64,000 bases of DNA from Mesorhizobium sp. SOD10 (GTDB lineage: Bacteria; Pseudomonadota; Alphaproteobacteria; Rhizobiales; Rhizobiaceae): contig CCNA01000018.1 in the NCBI GenBank assembly GCA_000824805.1, positions 1-64,000 on the forward strand, given 5' to 3'. The position numbers and the translations under genes are program-made. How positions within the stretch are numbered: the stretch's first letter is position 1; each line of letters begins with the position of its first letter. The notes beneath the pieces were generated by a model. It was not told where the DNA came from and searched no databases. It saw nothing but the letters and a program-made list of their open reading frames with translations. Positions 1-13,223 of the stretch are shown here, in pieces.

Positions 1-84
1 GACAGCCCAGATAGTCGCTCTCCCACAAGGGGAGAAGGAAGAGACGCTGGTTCCCTGCCCCCACGCCATGCTAACTCACGCCGC

Positions 85-1128
85 ATGGCACAAAAGAAAG
101 GATACGAGGTCGATTCGTGGCTGGCGCGGCCGGACCCGTCCATGGCGATCGTCCTGCTCTACGGCCCCGACCGCGGCCTTGTCGCCGAGCGGGCGAAAAT
201 CTTCGCTGCGAAAACCGGCCTGCCGCTGGACGACCCGTTCTCGGTGGTCAAGCTGGATGGCGCTGAGGTTGACCGCGACGAGGGCCGGCTGCTCGACGAG
301 GCGCGTACCGTGCCGATGTTTTCCGACCGGCGGCTGCTTTGGGTGCGCAACGCCAGCGGCCAGAAGGCGCTGGCGGACGACATCAAGGCGCTCACCGCCG
401 AACCCGCCCGCGACGCCATCATCCTCATCGAGGCGGGCGACCTGAAGAAGGGCACCGGGTTGAGGGCCATTGTCGAGGCCGCCGGCAACGCCATTGCCTT
501 GCCCTGCTATGCCGACGAAGCCCGCGACCTGGATTCGGTGATCGATGACGAATTGCGCAGGGCCGGCATGTCGATGACGCTGGACGCCCGCCAGGCGCTG
601 CGCCGCAATCTCGGCGGCGATCGGCTCGCCTCGCGCGGCGAGATCGAGAAGCTGGTTCTCTACGCCCACGGCAAGAAGGAGATCGACCTCGCGGACGTCA
701 ATGCACTGTCTGGCGATGTCTCCGGCGCTTCCTTCGACGCTGCGGTCGACGCCATGCTGGACGGCAAGATCGGCGACTTCGACATCGCCTTCAACCGCCA
801 CTGCCAGTCCGGCGGCCATCCTTTCCTGGTGCTGTCCTCGGCGATGCGGCAGCTGCAGGCGATCCAGGTGATGCGCGGCCAGATGGAAAGCGGCGGCCGC
901 AACGCCGCCTCGGTCGTCGCCGGCGCCCGCCCGCCCGTCTTCTTCTCGCGCCGCAAGCTGGTGGAAAAGACGCTGGAGCGCTGGAACGTCGAGGCGCTCG
1001 GCCGCGCTCTCGGCCGACTGCAGACGGCGGTGCTGCAAACACGCAAGCGGCCGGATCTTTCGGAAGCGCTGGCACGTCAGGCGCTGCTCGGCATCGCGGT
1101 CGAGAGCGCCCGGCTGGGGCAGAGATAG
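85..1128 (+). CDS. holA: DNA polymerase III subunit delta
   Basis: The delta subunit is the clamp-loader arm that opens the beta sliding clamp and hands it to primed DNA. The 347-residue product has the family's usual length. Its N-terminal half begins the AAA-like fold with the segment LLYGPDRGLVAERAK near residue 25, and it keeps the long helical C-terminal collar domain that binds the other clamp-loader subunits. The ATG at 85 places the N-terminus as expected for rhizobial homologs, although the Shine-Dalgarno signal is weak. In related genomes lptE normally lies directly upstream; that gene is outside this window. The next gene converges from the other strand after only 14 bases. The identification rests on overall family resemblance. 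Confidence 0.93.
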   Translation: MAQKKGYEVDSWLARPDPSMAIVLLYGPDRGLVAERAKIFAAKTGLPLDDPFSVVKLDGAEVDRDEGRLLDEARTVPMFSDRRLLWVRNASGQKALADDIKALTAEPARDAIILIEAGDLKKGTGLRAIVEAAGNAIALPCYADEARDLDSVIDDELRRAGMSMTLDARQALRRNLGGDRLASRGEIEKLVLYAHGKKEIDLADVNALSGDVSGASFDAAVDAMLDGKIGDFDIAFNRHCQSGGHPFLVLSSAMRQLQAIQVMRGQMESGGRNAASVVAGARPPVFFSRRKLVEKTLERWNVEALGRALGRLQTAVLQTRKRPDLSEALARQALLGIAVESARLGQR

Positions 1129-1142
1129 CTGCCTGCCACCGG

Positions 1143-1922
1143 TCAGTTCATCATCATCATGTCTGCCGGCTGAAAGGTAGGCAGCGCCTGTGGAAAGACC
1201 AGTACCGCCGCTCCGTAAAGAAGCAGGGCGACACCCGACACCTTCGCTATCCGCTCTCCATAGGGGAGGGTCTTCTCCGCAAAGACCAGCAAGGTGACCA
1301 CGGCCATTGCGGCGACATTCATGATCCCGAGCGGAAAGAGAGCCAGGAACAAAAGCCAGCAGCAGCCCAGGCAAAAGAGCCCGTGCTCGAGGCCCATGCG
1401 CACCGCGCCCCACTGACCATCGCGCCATGAGGTCAGGATGAAGCCGATCGGCGTACGGCATTTGGCCAGGCACAGGTCTTTCAGCGGCGAGAGTTGGTAG
1501 GCACCCGCGACCATCAGCAGCGCGCCGCCGATGCGCGCGGCTGTCGTTGCGGACAGTCCCAGATGCGCGGCAAGCATCTCCGCGCCCGCCGCGCCGGCAA
1601 AGGCGAGAACGCCCGTCGCGGTCCAAACCAGCATGTACCCGGCCACGAACACCCAGGTCGAGACGAACGCCTGGCCGCGTCCCCGTTTGCCGCTCTGGAC
1701 CTCGTGAAAGGTCAGGATCATGGGCGCGGCCGCCGGAAACATCATGGCAATCATCATGATCAACCAGACGGCAAGAAACAGCGCCGCCGTCAGGCCCATG
1801 GTGGGGGAGTACATGCCCATATCCGCGTCCATGCCGGTCTGCGGCCGGACGAGCAGGGCCCATGCCGCCGCTGCGGCGGCGATGAGCAGCGCGAGGACAA
1901 TGTTTCGCTGCAGCGTCAACAT
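1143..1922 (-). CDS. DUF2182 integral membrane protein
   Basis: This is a 259-residue polytopic membrane protein with about six to seven hydrophobic segments, including the first one (VLALLIAAAAAAWALL) and a Met-rich stretch (MIMIAMMFPAAAPMI) that is typical of DUF2182, a family annotated as a predicted metal-binding membrane protein. The C-terminus ends in PADMMMMN. The ATG at 1922 was chosen because the upstream extension overlaps the neighbouring gene and is low-complexity. It lies 35 bases downstream of the DUF1326 gene on the same strand, so the two are probably one transcript. The pair recurs in many proteobacteria, but I know of no established function. A role in metal handling is only an inference from the Met and Cys richness. 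Confidence 0.8.
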   Translation of the reverse strand: MLTLQRNIVLALLIAAAAAAWALLVRPQTGMDADMGMYSPTMGLTAALFLAVWLIMMIAMMFPAAAPMILTFHEVQSGKRGRGQAFVSTWVFVAGYMLVWTATGVLAFAGAAGAEMLAAHLGLSATTAARIGGALLMVAGAYQLSPLKDLCLAKCRTPIGFILTSWRDGQWGAVRMGLEHGLFCLGCCWLLFLALFPLGIMNVAAMAVVTLLVFAEKTLPYGERIAKVSGVALLLYGAAVLVFPQALPTFQPADMMMMN

Positions 1923-1957
1923 CGGCGATTGCCCGTTTCGACTATGCGGGGCAGGCG

Positions 1958-2584
1958 CTATTGCTGGCCGGACCAATTGATCGGGGCGTAATGTCCGTTC
2001 CGGCGGGAGTTGTCCCAGCTCATGCCGTGGTCGCTGAACGTGCTGCCTTCCGCCCCCATCGCCAGGCCGAGCCAGTCGGGATTGATCGGATGGCCGGTGG
2101 CCGCCCACATCTCGCCGTCCTCTCGCATCGTCGGCAGCGGCTCGACCGCCATCTTCATGACGCCCGCAATCTCCGCCGAGCGCTTCTTGCCTTCTATCCG
2201 GTAGTCTATCGGAACCTTCCTGACACCGAGATTGGTGCCGATCATGGGTGCCAGCAATGCCATCGGACCGCCCGCGCCTCCGGTGAAGATCGCGCCTAAA
2301 GCCTCCGTTTGCCTCTCATCGGCCCGGTCATCGATATAGGCGGCGGCCGTCCAATTGCCGTCCGCCATCGGACCTGGCGTGTGCGCCACCATCGCGACGC
2401 TGAGGCCATCCAATCGAACGTCGCCGAAGTTGCCCTTGTCGATATGAAAGACCAGTCCGACGTCGCAGACGCCTTTCGTCGGCTTCGATGTCAGCTGTGC
2501 ATTGGTGGACAGCAGGCAGGGACACACGACATCGCAGCTGCAATTTTCGAAATAGCTTCCAGACAATTGCCAGCTGACTGCCAT
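1958..2584 (-). CDS. DUF1326 domain-containing protein
   Basis: A 208-residue soluble protein that opens with a beta-strand and a Cys-dense motif, ENCSCDVVCPCLLS, near residues 13-26. This motif is the hallmark of DUF1326. There is no signal peptide or membrane segment. The start at 2584 is supported by a good Shine-Dalgarno sequence (GGGAGG) about seven bases upstream. It is first in a two-gene unit with the DUF2182 membrane protein. The four closely spaced cysteines suggest metal binding or a redox role, but that is inference. The function of this family has not been assigned to my knowledge. Confidence 0.8.
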   Translation of the reverse strand: MAVSWQLSGSYFENCSCDVVCPCLLSTNAQLTSKPTKGVCDVGLVFHIDKGNFGDVRLDGLSVAMVAHTPGPMADGNWTAAAYIDDRADERQTEALGAIFTGGAGGPMALLAPMIGTNLGVRKVPIDYRIEGKKRSAEIAGVMKMAVEPLPTMREDGEMWAATGHPINPDWLGLAMGAEGSTFSDHGMSWDNSRRNGHYAPINWSGQQ

Positions 2585-2956
2585 TTACGCCTCCCATCGT
2601 GTCAGGCGTGCGGCGGATCGCTTTGGCGAGGCGGTGCCGTCTCACGAACGATTCGGAACGGCAGATAGCCCTCATCGCGACTGATCGGCACGCCAGGGCA
2701 TATAGTTTAGCTGTATCTAATGCAGGTTACGCCGATGCCTTGGGGTGTCAAGCGAAAGGCTCCGACGTTGAATCCGCATCTTCTCGTGCAGGCAACCAGA
2801 TCAAGCGCGGCCGGATAAAGCGCGGTCGCAAGGCGCGGTGCTAGCTGATCTCCCCTTTTTGGCTATGGCATGGGCGTTCCGTCGCGCCCACTCTGCGCTG
2901 CTCCCCCGCAAAGAGGGAGATTAGCCCCGCCGCGCTCGTTAGCCACCGTCGCCAAC
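2585..2956. other. Intergenic region upstream of the DUF1326 gene
   Basis: This stretch of about 370 bases lies between the DUF1326 gene and the parB terminator. Open frames here have no recognisable domain or convincing ribosome binding site. The part around 2700-2725 is locally AT-rich and may hold a promoter for the leftward pair. Around 2885-2930 is a short palindromic fragment (ctcccccgcaaagagggag) of the kind of dispersed repeat seen elsewhere in the window. Confidence 0.4.
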
Positions 2957-2982
2957 AAAAAAGGCTGGCACATTGCCAGCCC
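2957..2982 (-). terminator. Rho-independent terminator of the parAB operon
   Basis: Read leftward this is a perfect 8-base-pair stem (ggctggca/tgccagcc, arms 2963-2970 and 2974-2981) with a three-base loop, followed by six U residues (A6 on the plus strand at 2957-2962). It lies about 90 bases downstream of the parB stop, so it should end the mnmE-to-parB transcript. Confidence 0.85.
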
Positions 2983-3068
2983 CTCCTTGTCTATCACCAA
3001 TATATCAGGCGTATCCAGCCTTAAGCCAAAACCTCAGCCACAGCCAAATACCGTGGCGTCCCAGCCGC

Positions 3069-3962
<894 letters not shown>

Positions 3963-4026
3963 TACACTATCCAGATCGTTTCGGAATCGAATTGGCCGAG
4001 TAACCAAAGCCGCCGACTGCCAACGC

Positions 4027-4845
4027 TCAGGCGGCGCGCAGCTTGCGCTCGCGGCGGATCACCTCGGAGGCGAGCTGCAGATAGGCCTGGCTGCCCGAGC
4101 ATTTCAGGTCGTAGAGGATCGCCGGCTTGCCGTAGGACGGCGCCTCCGAAACGCGCACATTGCGCGGGATGATCGTCTCATACACCTTGTCGCCCATATG
4201 GGTGCGCACATCCTGCACCACCTGGTTGGCGAGGTTGTTGCGCCCGTCATACATGGTAAGCACGATGCCCTGGATGGTGAGATCCGGATTGATCGTGTGG
4301 CGCACCTGCTCGACCGTTTCCAGCAACTGGCTGAGACCTTCGAGCGCGAAGAACTCGCATTGCAGCGGCACGAGAACGGAATCGGCTGCCGCCATTGAAT
4401 TCAAAGTCAAAAGATTGAGCGAGGGCGGGCAGTCGATCAGCACATAGCCGAACGGCGCCGAACGCTCAGCCGCGGCGCGCAGCGCGTTGCGCAGCCTGAG
4501 CACGCGGTCGGGCGCCGAGGCGATCTCCATCTCGATGCCGAGCAGATCGAGCGTCGAGGGCACGATGGACAGGCCCGGCACCGCCGTCGGCACGGCGGCC
4601 GCTTCCAGCTCGAGCTCGCCGGTCAGCACGTCATAGGAAGAAACCGTACGGTCCTTTCGGTCGATGCCGAGCCCGGTGCTGGCGTTGCCCTGCGGGTCGA
4701 GGTCGACGATCAGCACGCGCTCGCCGATCGCGGCCAGCGCCGTGGCCAGATTGATGGCCGTCGTCGTCTTGCCGACGCCGCCTTTCTGGTTGGCGACAGT
4801 GATAATACGCGGTGCTGTGCTCATGGGCCTATGCCAGTAATTCAT
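4027..4845 (-). CDS. parA: Chromosome-partitioning ATPase ParA
   Basis: ParA is the nucleoid-binding ATPase that moves ParB-parS complexes. The deviant Walker A motif KGGVGKTT lies at residues 21-28, followed by [13 protein letters not shown] and the Walker B region VLIDCPPSL. Length (272 residues) fits the family. The ATG at 4845 overlaps the rsmG stop as ATGA, which suggests translational coupling. An internal ATG at 4824 (giving [13 protein letters not shown]) is an equally reasonable start. It sits between rsmG and parB in the conserved alphaproteobacterial order. Confidence 0.96.
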   Translation of the reverse strand: MNYWHRPMSTAPRIITVANQKGGVGKTTTAINLATALAAIGERVLIVDLDPQGNASTGLGIDRKDRTVSSYDVLTGELELEAAAVPTAVPGLSIVPSTLDLLGIEMEIASAPDRVLRLRNALRAAAERSAPFGYVLIDCPPSLNLLTLNSMAAADSVLVPLQCEFFALEGLSQLLETVEQVRHTINPDLTIQGIVLTMYDGRNNLANQVVQDVRTHMGDKVYETIIPRNVRVSEAPSYGKPAILYDLKCSGSQAYLQLASEVIRRERKLRAA

Positions 4846-5483
4846 TGCTGTTTCGCCGGAAGCAAGTCGGTGACTTCGAGGATGACGCCGTGTGGGTCGG
4901 TCATGCTCGAATGTTCTACCAGATCGAAGGTCCAGCGGTGAGTGCTTTCTTCCACTTCGGCCCGGTAATCCCGGCCTTTGTGGAACAGCGCCCGCGCCCC
5001 TTTGGTCAGCCAGGGCGCAGCCAGATCGAGCAAGTCCGGTAGCGCGGCGAGCGCCCGCGCCGTGACGATTTCCGGTGCGGAAACAAGCGGATAGCTATCA
5101 CCGATACGCCTGGCCAGAACGCGTGCAGGAAGGTTGAACTGGCCGATGACCGACTGCAGGAACGATGCCTTCTTGCGGTTGCTTTCGACCAGATCGATCG
5201 AGGCGCCGGCACGCTCGGCCAGCAGGAAGCCGAGCACCAATCCGGGAAACCCGCCGCCCGAGCCGAGATCGACCCAGCGTGTTGCGGCGGGCGCGATTCG
5301 CGCGAGCTGGGCGCTGTCCAGAATATGGCGGCGCCAGACATCGTCGAGCGTCGACGGCGCCGCCAGATTGATGCTGCGGTTCCATTTCAGGAACAGCTGC
5401 TCGAAGGCCTGCAGGCGTTCGAATGTTTCACGTGAAACCGGACCCGCTGCGTGTCGCAGGTCCCCCCAGGCATCCGCATTCAC
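4842..5483 (-). CDS. rsmG: 16S rRNA (guanine-527-N7)-methyltransferase RsmG
   Basis: RsmG (GidB) methylates N7 of G527 in 16S rRNA with S-adenosylmethionine. The 213-residue protein carries the SAM-binding motif [13 protein letters not shown] and the downstream ALAALPDLL segment. The N-terminal VSRETFE segment is encoded by a parS site, so this coding region doubles as a ParB-binding sequence. Its start overlaps the mnmG stop (ATGA), and its stop overlaps the parA start, so mnmG, rsmG and parA appear translationally coupled. Confidence 0.97.
   Translation of the reverse strand: MNADAWGDLRHAAGPVSRETFERLQAFEQLFLKWNRSINLAAPSTLDDVWRRHILDSAQLARIAPAATRWVDLGSGGGFPGLVLGFLLAERAGASIDLVESNRKKASFLQSVIGQFNLPARVLARRIGDSYPLVSAPEIVTARALAALPDLLDLAAPWLTKGARALFHKGRDYRAEVEESTHRWTFDLVEHSSMTDPHGVILEVTDLLPAKQQ
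5424..5439. promoter_or_regulatory. parS site inside rsmG
   Basis: The 16-mer tgtttcacgtgaaacc matches the bacterial parS consensus TGTTTCACGTGAAACA at 15 of 16 positions. It encodes VSRET near the N-terminus of RsmG. ParB, encoded 1.5 kb away, is the expected ligand. Confidence 0.88.
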
Positions 5484-7354
5484 GCCACAGTCCTTCGTGC
5501 GGCAAGCTCGGCATTGCGGACATGTGCGACGATGATCGCCAGCGCCGCCGGCGTCATGCCTTCCATCCGTTGCGCGTCGGCGATCGAACGCGGCCGGCGT
5601 ATCTTCATCTTCTGTTTCAGCTCATTCGACAGGCCCGGCACATCGGAGAAGTCGATCGCCTCCGGAATGAGCCGCGATTCCTCATGCCTGATCTGCGCGA
5701 CATCGGCCTGCTGGCGATCGAGGTAAACTGAATATTTCGCTTCCGTTTCAAGCCGCTCGGCCGTCTTTGCATCAAGCGCGGCAAAGCGCGGTTCAGCGCG
5801 GGTGAGCCAGGCCATGTCGACGCCTGGATGTGCCAGAAGTTCGTAAGCCGAGCGCCGCACGCCGTCTCGGTTGATCTCGAGCCCATGCCGTGCCGCCTCG
5901 TTCGGCGTCCAGGTGACCGACTTGGCCAAGGCGCGAGCCTCGTCCAGCTTCTTCACCATCCCGCCAAAGCGCTGCAGCCGCTCCGACGACGCGATGCCGA
6001 GCTTTTCGGCTAACGGCGTCAGCCGCTCATCGGCATTGTCGGCGCGCAGCGAAAGCCTGAACTCGGCGCGCGAGGTGAACATGCGATAGGGCTCGGCGAT
6101 GCCGCGGCTGGTGAGGTCATCCACCATCACGCCGATATAGGCCTCGGTCCGGCTAAGCACGACCGGCTCGCTCGCCGACGCCTTGCGCGCCGCGTTTATG
6201 CCGGCAAGCAGGCCTTGCGCGCCGGCCTCTTCATAGCCGGTCGTGCCGTTGATCTGCCCGGCCAGGAACAGGCCCGCGACCCGCTTCGTCTCCAGCGTTG
6301 TCTTCAGCTCGCGCGGGTCGACATGGTCATACTCAATCGCGTAGCCCGGCTGCAGCATGGTCGCCCTTTCGAGCCCCGGAATGGTCTTCAGGATCTCGAG
6401 CTGCACATCCTCAGGCAGTGAGGTCGAGATGCCGTTCGGGTAGACGGTGTGGTCATCGAGACCTTCCGGTTCGAGGAAAATCTGGTGGCCCTCACGGTCA
6501 CCGAACTTGACGATCTTGTCCTCGATCGAGGGGCAGTAGCGCGGTCCGACCCCTTCGATCGAGCCGGAATACATGGCCGAGCGGCCGAGATTGGCGCGGA
6601 TCAGCTCATGCGTCGCCGGCATGGTGCGGGTGATGCCGCAATGGATCTGCGGATTGGCAATTGCATCCGTCATCAGCGAGAACGGCACCGGATCCTCGTC
6701 CGCGGCCTGGCTTTCCAGCGCGGCCCAGTCGATGGTGCGGCCGTCGAGGCGAGGGGGCGTTCCGGTCTTCAGACGCCCGAGCTTGAAGCCTGCGCGCGCC
6801 ATCGTCGCCGACAAGCCGATGCTGGCCTGTTCGTTCATGCGGCCCGCGACGATCTTCTTCTCGCCGATATGGATCAGGCCGCGCAGAAAGGTGCCGGTGG
6901 TCAGCACGACGGCGCCGCAGGCAAGGCGACGGTTGCCCGATATCTGAACGGCTGCGACCTGTCCCTCGATGATTTCAAAGTCGAGAACCTCGCCCTCGAT
7001 CACGTCGAGATTGTTCTGCCGCCGAATCGCTTCCTGCATGGCCAGGCGATAAAGCTTGCGGTCGGCTTGGGTGCGGGGGCCGCGAACGGCCGGTCCCTTG
7101 CGGCGGTTGAGCAGGCGGAACTGGATCCCGGCGGCATCCGCAATACGACCCATCAACCCATCCATAGCGTCGATCTCGCGCACGAGATGTCCCTTGCCGA
7201 GACCGCCGATCGCTGGGTTGCAGGACATGACGCCGATCGTATCGAAACGCAGCGTCACCAGCGCGGTCCTCGCGCCGGCGCGCGCTGCGGCGCTTGCCGC
7301 CTCGCAACCGGCATGCCCGCCGCCCACCACCACCACGTCATAGTGATCGGTCAT
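5480..7354 (-). CDS. mnmG: tRNA uridine-5-carboxymethylaminomethyl synthesis protein MnmG
   Basis: MnmG (GidA) is the FAD-dependent partner of MnmE that installs the cmnm5 group at U34 of certain tRNAs. The protein opens with the dinucleotide fold [14 protein letters not shown], followed by the family signatures CNPAIGG and [16 protein letters not shown], and it ends with the helical C-terminal domain containing [16 protein letters not shown]. The ATG at 7354 gives [12 protein letters not shown] and 624 residues, the usual length. An upstream in-frame start at 7390 would add 12 unconserved residues. mnmE lies just upstream beyond a cluster of parS sites. Confidence 0.97.
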   Translation of the reverse strand: MTDHYDVVVVGGGHAGCEAASAAARAGARTALVTLRFDTIGVMSCNPAIGGLGKGHLVREIDAMDGLMGRIADAAGIQFRLLNRRKGPAVRGPRTQADRKLYRLAMQEAIRRQNNLDVIEGEVLDFEIIEGQVAAVQISGNRRLACGAVVLTTGTFLRGLIHIGEKKIVAGRMNEQASIGLSATMARAGFKLGRLKTGTPPRLDGRTIDWAALESQAADEDPVPFSLMTDAIANPQIHCGITRTMPATHELIRANLGRSAMYSGSIEGVGPRYCPSIEDKIVKFGDREGHQIFLEPEGLDDHTVYPNGISTSLPEDVQLEILKTIPGLERATMLQPGYAIEYDHVDPRELKTTLETKRVAGLFLAGQINGTTGYEEAGAQGLLAGINAARKASASEPVVLSRTEAYIGVMVDDLTSRGIAEPYRMFTSRAEFRLSLRADNADERLTPLAEKLGIASSERLQRFGGMVKKLDEARALAKSVTWTPNEAARHGLEINRDGVRRSAYELLAHPGVDMAWLTRAEPRFAALDAKTAERLETEAKYSVYLDRQQADVAQIRHEESRLIPEAIDFSDVPGLSNELKQKMKIRRPRSIADAQRMEGMTPAALAIIVAHVRNAELAARRTVA

Positions 7355-7426
7355 TTTCCAAGAATCCGCTTTTTCGAGATGGATTGACACATGTCCCTGC
7401 TACCGCCTGCTGTCAAGGACCGGAGC

Positions 7427-7442
7427 CGTTTCACGTGAAACA
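7427..7442. promoter_or_regulatory. parS site 1 in the mnmG-mnmE gap
   Basis: The 16-mer cgtttcacgtgaaaca differs from the consensus TGTTTCACGTGAAACA only at its first base. It is intergenic, about 70 bases upstream of the mnmG start. Confidence 0.88.
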
Positions 7443-7458
7443 TCGACCACATCCCCGG

Positions 7459-7474
7459 TGTTTCACGTGAATCA
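7459..7474. promoter_or_regulatory. parS site 2 in the mnmG-mnmE gap
   Basis: The 16-mer tgtttcacgtgaatca has one mismatch to the parS consensus. It lies 32 bases (about three helical turns) from the preceding site, so both could be on the same helix face. Confidence 0.85.
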
Positions 7475-7496
7475 GCGCGGGGTGGGCTCCGCCCTA

Positions 7497-7512
7497 TGTT
7501 TCACGTGAATCA
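7497..7512. promoter_or_regulatory. parS site 3, overlapping the mnmE stop codon
   Basis: This 16-mer is identical to the preceding site, tgtttcacgtgaatca. Its last three bases are the complement of the mnmE stop codon. Spacing to the previous site is 38 bases. Together with the two sites to its left it forms an intergenic ParB-loading cluster. Confidence 0.85.
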
Positions 7513-8817
7513 TTTACCAATGCAGAACTGCGAAAAGATGACGTCGAGCAAATCTTCGACGCCGACCGCACCGACAATGCGCCCCAGGCGCTCGGCCGCC
7601 AGCCGCAGGTCCTCGGCGCGTAACTCCTGGTTCTGCCCTGACAGTGCCGCCCCCAGGAAATCCGTCGCCTCCCTGAGCAGCTCGACGTGGCGAAGCCTGG
7701 ACGGCAGGACGTCACCCGCCTCAACAACCGCGGCGGACGCGCGGGCCCCGATCTCGTCCAGCAGGCGGTCCAGACCGCTGCCGTTCTTGGATGAGATCGC
7801 AGCGTCGTAGCCCCCGACGCCGGCATCGGCAATATCCGACTTGGTACCGATTCTCAGCAGCGGGACACCGCTTGGGATACCGCTGACGGAAACCGGGACG
7901 GCCATATCTTCCAGCAACAGAACCAGATCCGCCCCTTCCGCTTTGGCCCGCGCCCGCTCGATGCCGATCGACTCCACCTTGCCTGCGGCCTCTCGCAGCC
8001 CGGCCGTATCGACAAGCCGCACCTTCAGGCCCTTGAGGTCCATGACGACCTCGAGCAGGTCGCGGGTCGTGCCTGGCTCATCGGTGACGATCGCGGCCTC
8101 GCGCTGCGCCAAAGCGTTGAACAGGCTGGACTTGCCGGCATTTGGAGCGCCGATGATCACGACTTCGAAACCGTCGCGAATGATCTCCGCCGCCTTGAAG
8201 CCCTCGATGTGCCGTTCGATCTCGCCGACCATCGCGGCCACATCCGACCAGACCGCTTCCGAGACGGAACCGGGCACATCCTCTTCGTCGGCGAAGTCGA
8301 TCTCCGCCTCGATCATGGCGCGGGCATGGATGAGCCGGCGGCGCCAGGTCGAATAAAGCTCGCTCTGCGCGCCTTCGGCGTTGCGCACAGCGAAGCGGCG
8401 CTGCGCCTCCGTCTCGGCATTGACGAGATCGGCCAATGCCTCCGTCTCGACCAGATCCAGCCGGCCGTTGAGAAAGGCGCGCCGGGTGAACTCTCCGGGC
8501 TCGGCGTGCCTGACGCCTTCGAAGCCGGTGATCGTCTCCAGCATTTTGGCCGCGACGGCGCGGCCGCCATGGACCTGGAACTCGGCGACGTCTTCGCCCG
8601 TGAAGCTGCCGGGGCCCGGAAAGAACAGGACAAGCCCGTGGTCGATCGTCGAGCCGTCCGCCGCCCTGAGCCTCCGCAAATTGGTAAACCGATCCTTAAC
8701 CGGCCCGGCTATCGTTTCGACCACGAATCGAGTCTTCGGTCCCGAGACACGGATAACCGCGATGCCGGCGGGCAGTCGGCCGCTGGAAAGCGCTACGATC
8801 GAATCCTTCGAAGCCAT
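7510..8817 (-). CDS. mnmE: tRNA uridine-5-carboxymethylaminomethyl synthesis GTPase MnmE
   Basis: MnmE (TrmE) works with MnmG in U34 tRNA modification. From the N-terminus one sees the folate-binding TrmE domain (GSFTGEDVAEFQVHGG), the G domain with G1 GAPNAGKSS, G2/G3 DEPGTTRD and DTAGLR, a G4-like TKSD, and the catalytic C-terminal tail FCIGK with its essential cysteine. The ATG at 8817 gives MASKDSIV and 435 residues. An ATG 12 bases further upstream is possible. The gene starts divergently from the DUF255 gene. Confidence 0.96.
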   Translation of the reverse strand: MASKDSIVALSSGRLPAGIAVIRVSGPKTRFVVETIAGPVKDRFTNLRRLRAADGSTIDHGLVLFFPGPGSFTGEDVAEFQVHGGRAVAAKMLETITGFEGVRHAEPGEFTRRAFLNGRLDLVETEALADLVNAETEAQRRFAVRNAEGAQSELYSTWRRRLIHARAMIEAEIDFADEEDVPGSVSEAVWSDVAAMVGEIERHIEGFKAAEIIRDGFEVVIIGAPNAGKSSLFNALAQREAAIVTDEPGTTRDLLEVVMDLKGLKVRLVDTAGLREAAGKVESIGIERARAKAEGADLVLLLEDMAVPVSVSGIPSGVPLLRIGTKSDIADAGVGGYDAAISSKNGSGLDRLLDEIGARASAAVVEAGDVLPSRLRHVELLREATDFLGAALSGQNQELRAEDLRLAAERLGRIVGAVGVEDLLDVIFSQFCIGK

Positions 8818-8939
8818 TGGCGAAACCATTTGCCGGACCTGCCAAACCGCCTAGATTAGAAGGTAGAACATGTTGGCCGCTCCACACGTTTCGGCATCAT
8901 GCTCCAGCCTTTATCAACCCGAATGCCGAGCCGCCCATC

Positions 8940-10958
<2,019 letters not shown>

Positions 10959-10990
10959 GCGCCAAGAGCCAGCGAAGCCGGGTTTTTCTT

Positions 10991-11147
10991 CGTCATCCTC
11001 GGGCTTGACCCGAGGATCCATGCCGTGACGTTTGCCGACGAACGCAACGGAGCAGAATTCTGCACCGCTGCAAAGCTCATAAGGAACGGGATGGATTCTA
11101 GGGTCTACGCCGCGTCGCTTCGCTCCTTGCTCCGCCCTAGAATGACG
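10991..11147. repeat. Dispersed intergenic palindromic mosaic repeat, copy 1
   Basis: It begins cgtcatcctcgggcttgacc and ends gccctagaatgacg, with an internal block gatggattctagggtc paired with it. Full or partial copies of the same blocks recur at 18515, 23337, 28449, 49899 and 56100. It fills the gap between the DUF255 gene and the rho 3' end and contains strong hairpins. It resembles the mosaic elements known from rhizobia. Confidence 0.8.
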
Positions 11148-11178
11148 AAGCCTGGAGAGGGCTGATCCTCCAACTAGA

Positions 11179-12444
<1,266 letters not shown>

Positions 12445-12695
12445 CAGATAGACTCTGGGTAGGCTTTTGGGAGAAAAATCGGCTGAATACGACAAATGCC
12501 GGGCGCGGCCGAAGCGAGTAAAAGGGGCGGCGCATGACGGGAAGGAAGACCCGTCTTTTATCGTCGGTCGCCTGAAAGAGCAAGCCGCCTTTTGCGGATC
12601 CTGGCTGGGGTCGGAGAAGCCAAAGCATGATCCCGAACCGGAGGTCAGCGTAAGTAAAAACGCGAACTGGCTCTCGGAAAGATCACGCTCCTGAT
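12445..12695 (-). promoter_or_regulatory. Long 5' leader of rho
   Basis: There are 251 bases between the hemJ stop and the rho start, with no convincing gene. Bacterial rho genes are often autoregulated by Rho-dependent attenuation in a long leader, so this is a plausible regulatory leader (inference from family knowledge). It contains a fragment of the dispersed catgatcccgaa repeat near 12627 and a short hairpin at 12536-12555. Confidence 0.4.
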
Positions 12696-13223
12696 CTAGA
12701 ACGGCTTCACGACGACCAGGATGACGATGACGATCATCAACAATGTGGGGATTTCGTTGACGATTCGCCAGTGGCGCGCCGGTTTTTCGTTCTTGTCCTC
12801 GGCGAATTTCCTGACTGCGCCGGCGAGATAGCCATGCAGGCCCGATAGGACGAGCACCAGCGCGATCTTGGCGTGCAGCCAGCCACCCTGGAATGCAAAG
12901 CCTTTCCAGGCCAGCCAAAGCCCGAACACCCAGGTCAGGATCATCGCCGGGTTGATGATGGCCCTCAGCAGCCGGCGCTCCATTATCTTGAAGGTCTCGG
13001 ACTGGACCGAGCCTTTCTCTGCATCGACGTGATAGACGAACAGCCTGGGCAGATAGAGCATGCCGGCCATCCAGGAAATGACCGCGATCACATGGATCGC
13101 CTTCGCCCAGAGATAGAAGCCGTCGCCGGCGACGAGATAGAGCAGCGCCGTCAAGACGACGAGCACGGCAATGCCGATCGTCATGCGCTTCATCGCCTGT
13201 CCGTTGCTGTTCTCGTTGCTCAT
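12696..13223 (-). CDS. hemJ: Protoporphyrinogen IX oxidase HemJ
   Basis: HemJ oxidises protoporphyrinogen IX to protoporphyrin IX in the inner membrane. The 175-residue protein has a hydrophilic N-terminus and about four to five transmembrane helices. It carries the conserved segments [24 protein letters not shown], with its key histidines, and [10 protein letters not shown]. Its start overlaps the hemE stop by four bases (ATGA), indicating translational coupling of two haem-biosynthesis steps. Confidence 0.93.
   Translation of the reverse strand: MSNENSNGQAMKRMTIGIAVLVVLTALLYLVAGDGFYLWAKAIHVIAVISWMAGMLYLPRLFVYHVDAEKGSVQSETFKIMERRLLRAIINPAMILTWVFGLWLAWKGFAFQGGWLHAKIALVLVLSGLHGYLAGAVRKFAEDKNEKPARHWRIVNEIPTLLMIVIVILVVVKPF

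Noticed and set aside
76..1863. Long minus-strand frame across holA and DUF2182
   Set aside because: Runs antisense to holA and out of frame with the membrane-protein gene; composition is low-complexity Arg/Gly/Asp, with no domain.
2599..2844. 81-codon plus-strand frame upstream of the DUF1326 gene
   Set aside because: No clear ribosome binding site, no family, and Arg/Ala-rich composition expected from chance in GC-rich DNA.
12536..12559. Terminator-like hairpin (gacggg/cccgtc then tttta) in the rho leader
   Set aside because: Oriented on the plus strand where no gene ends; for the leftward rho transcript there is no U-run after it.
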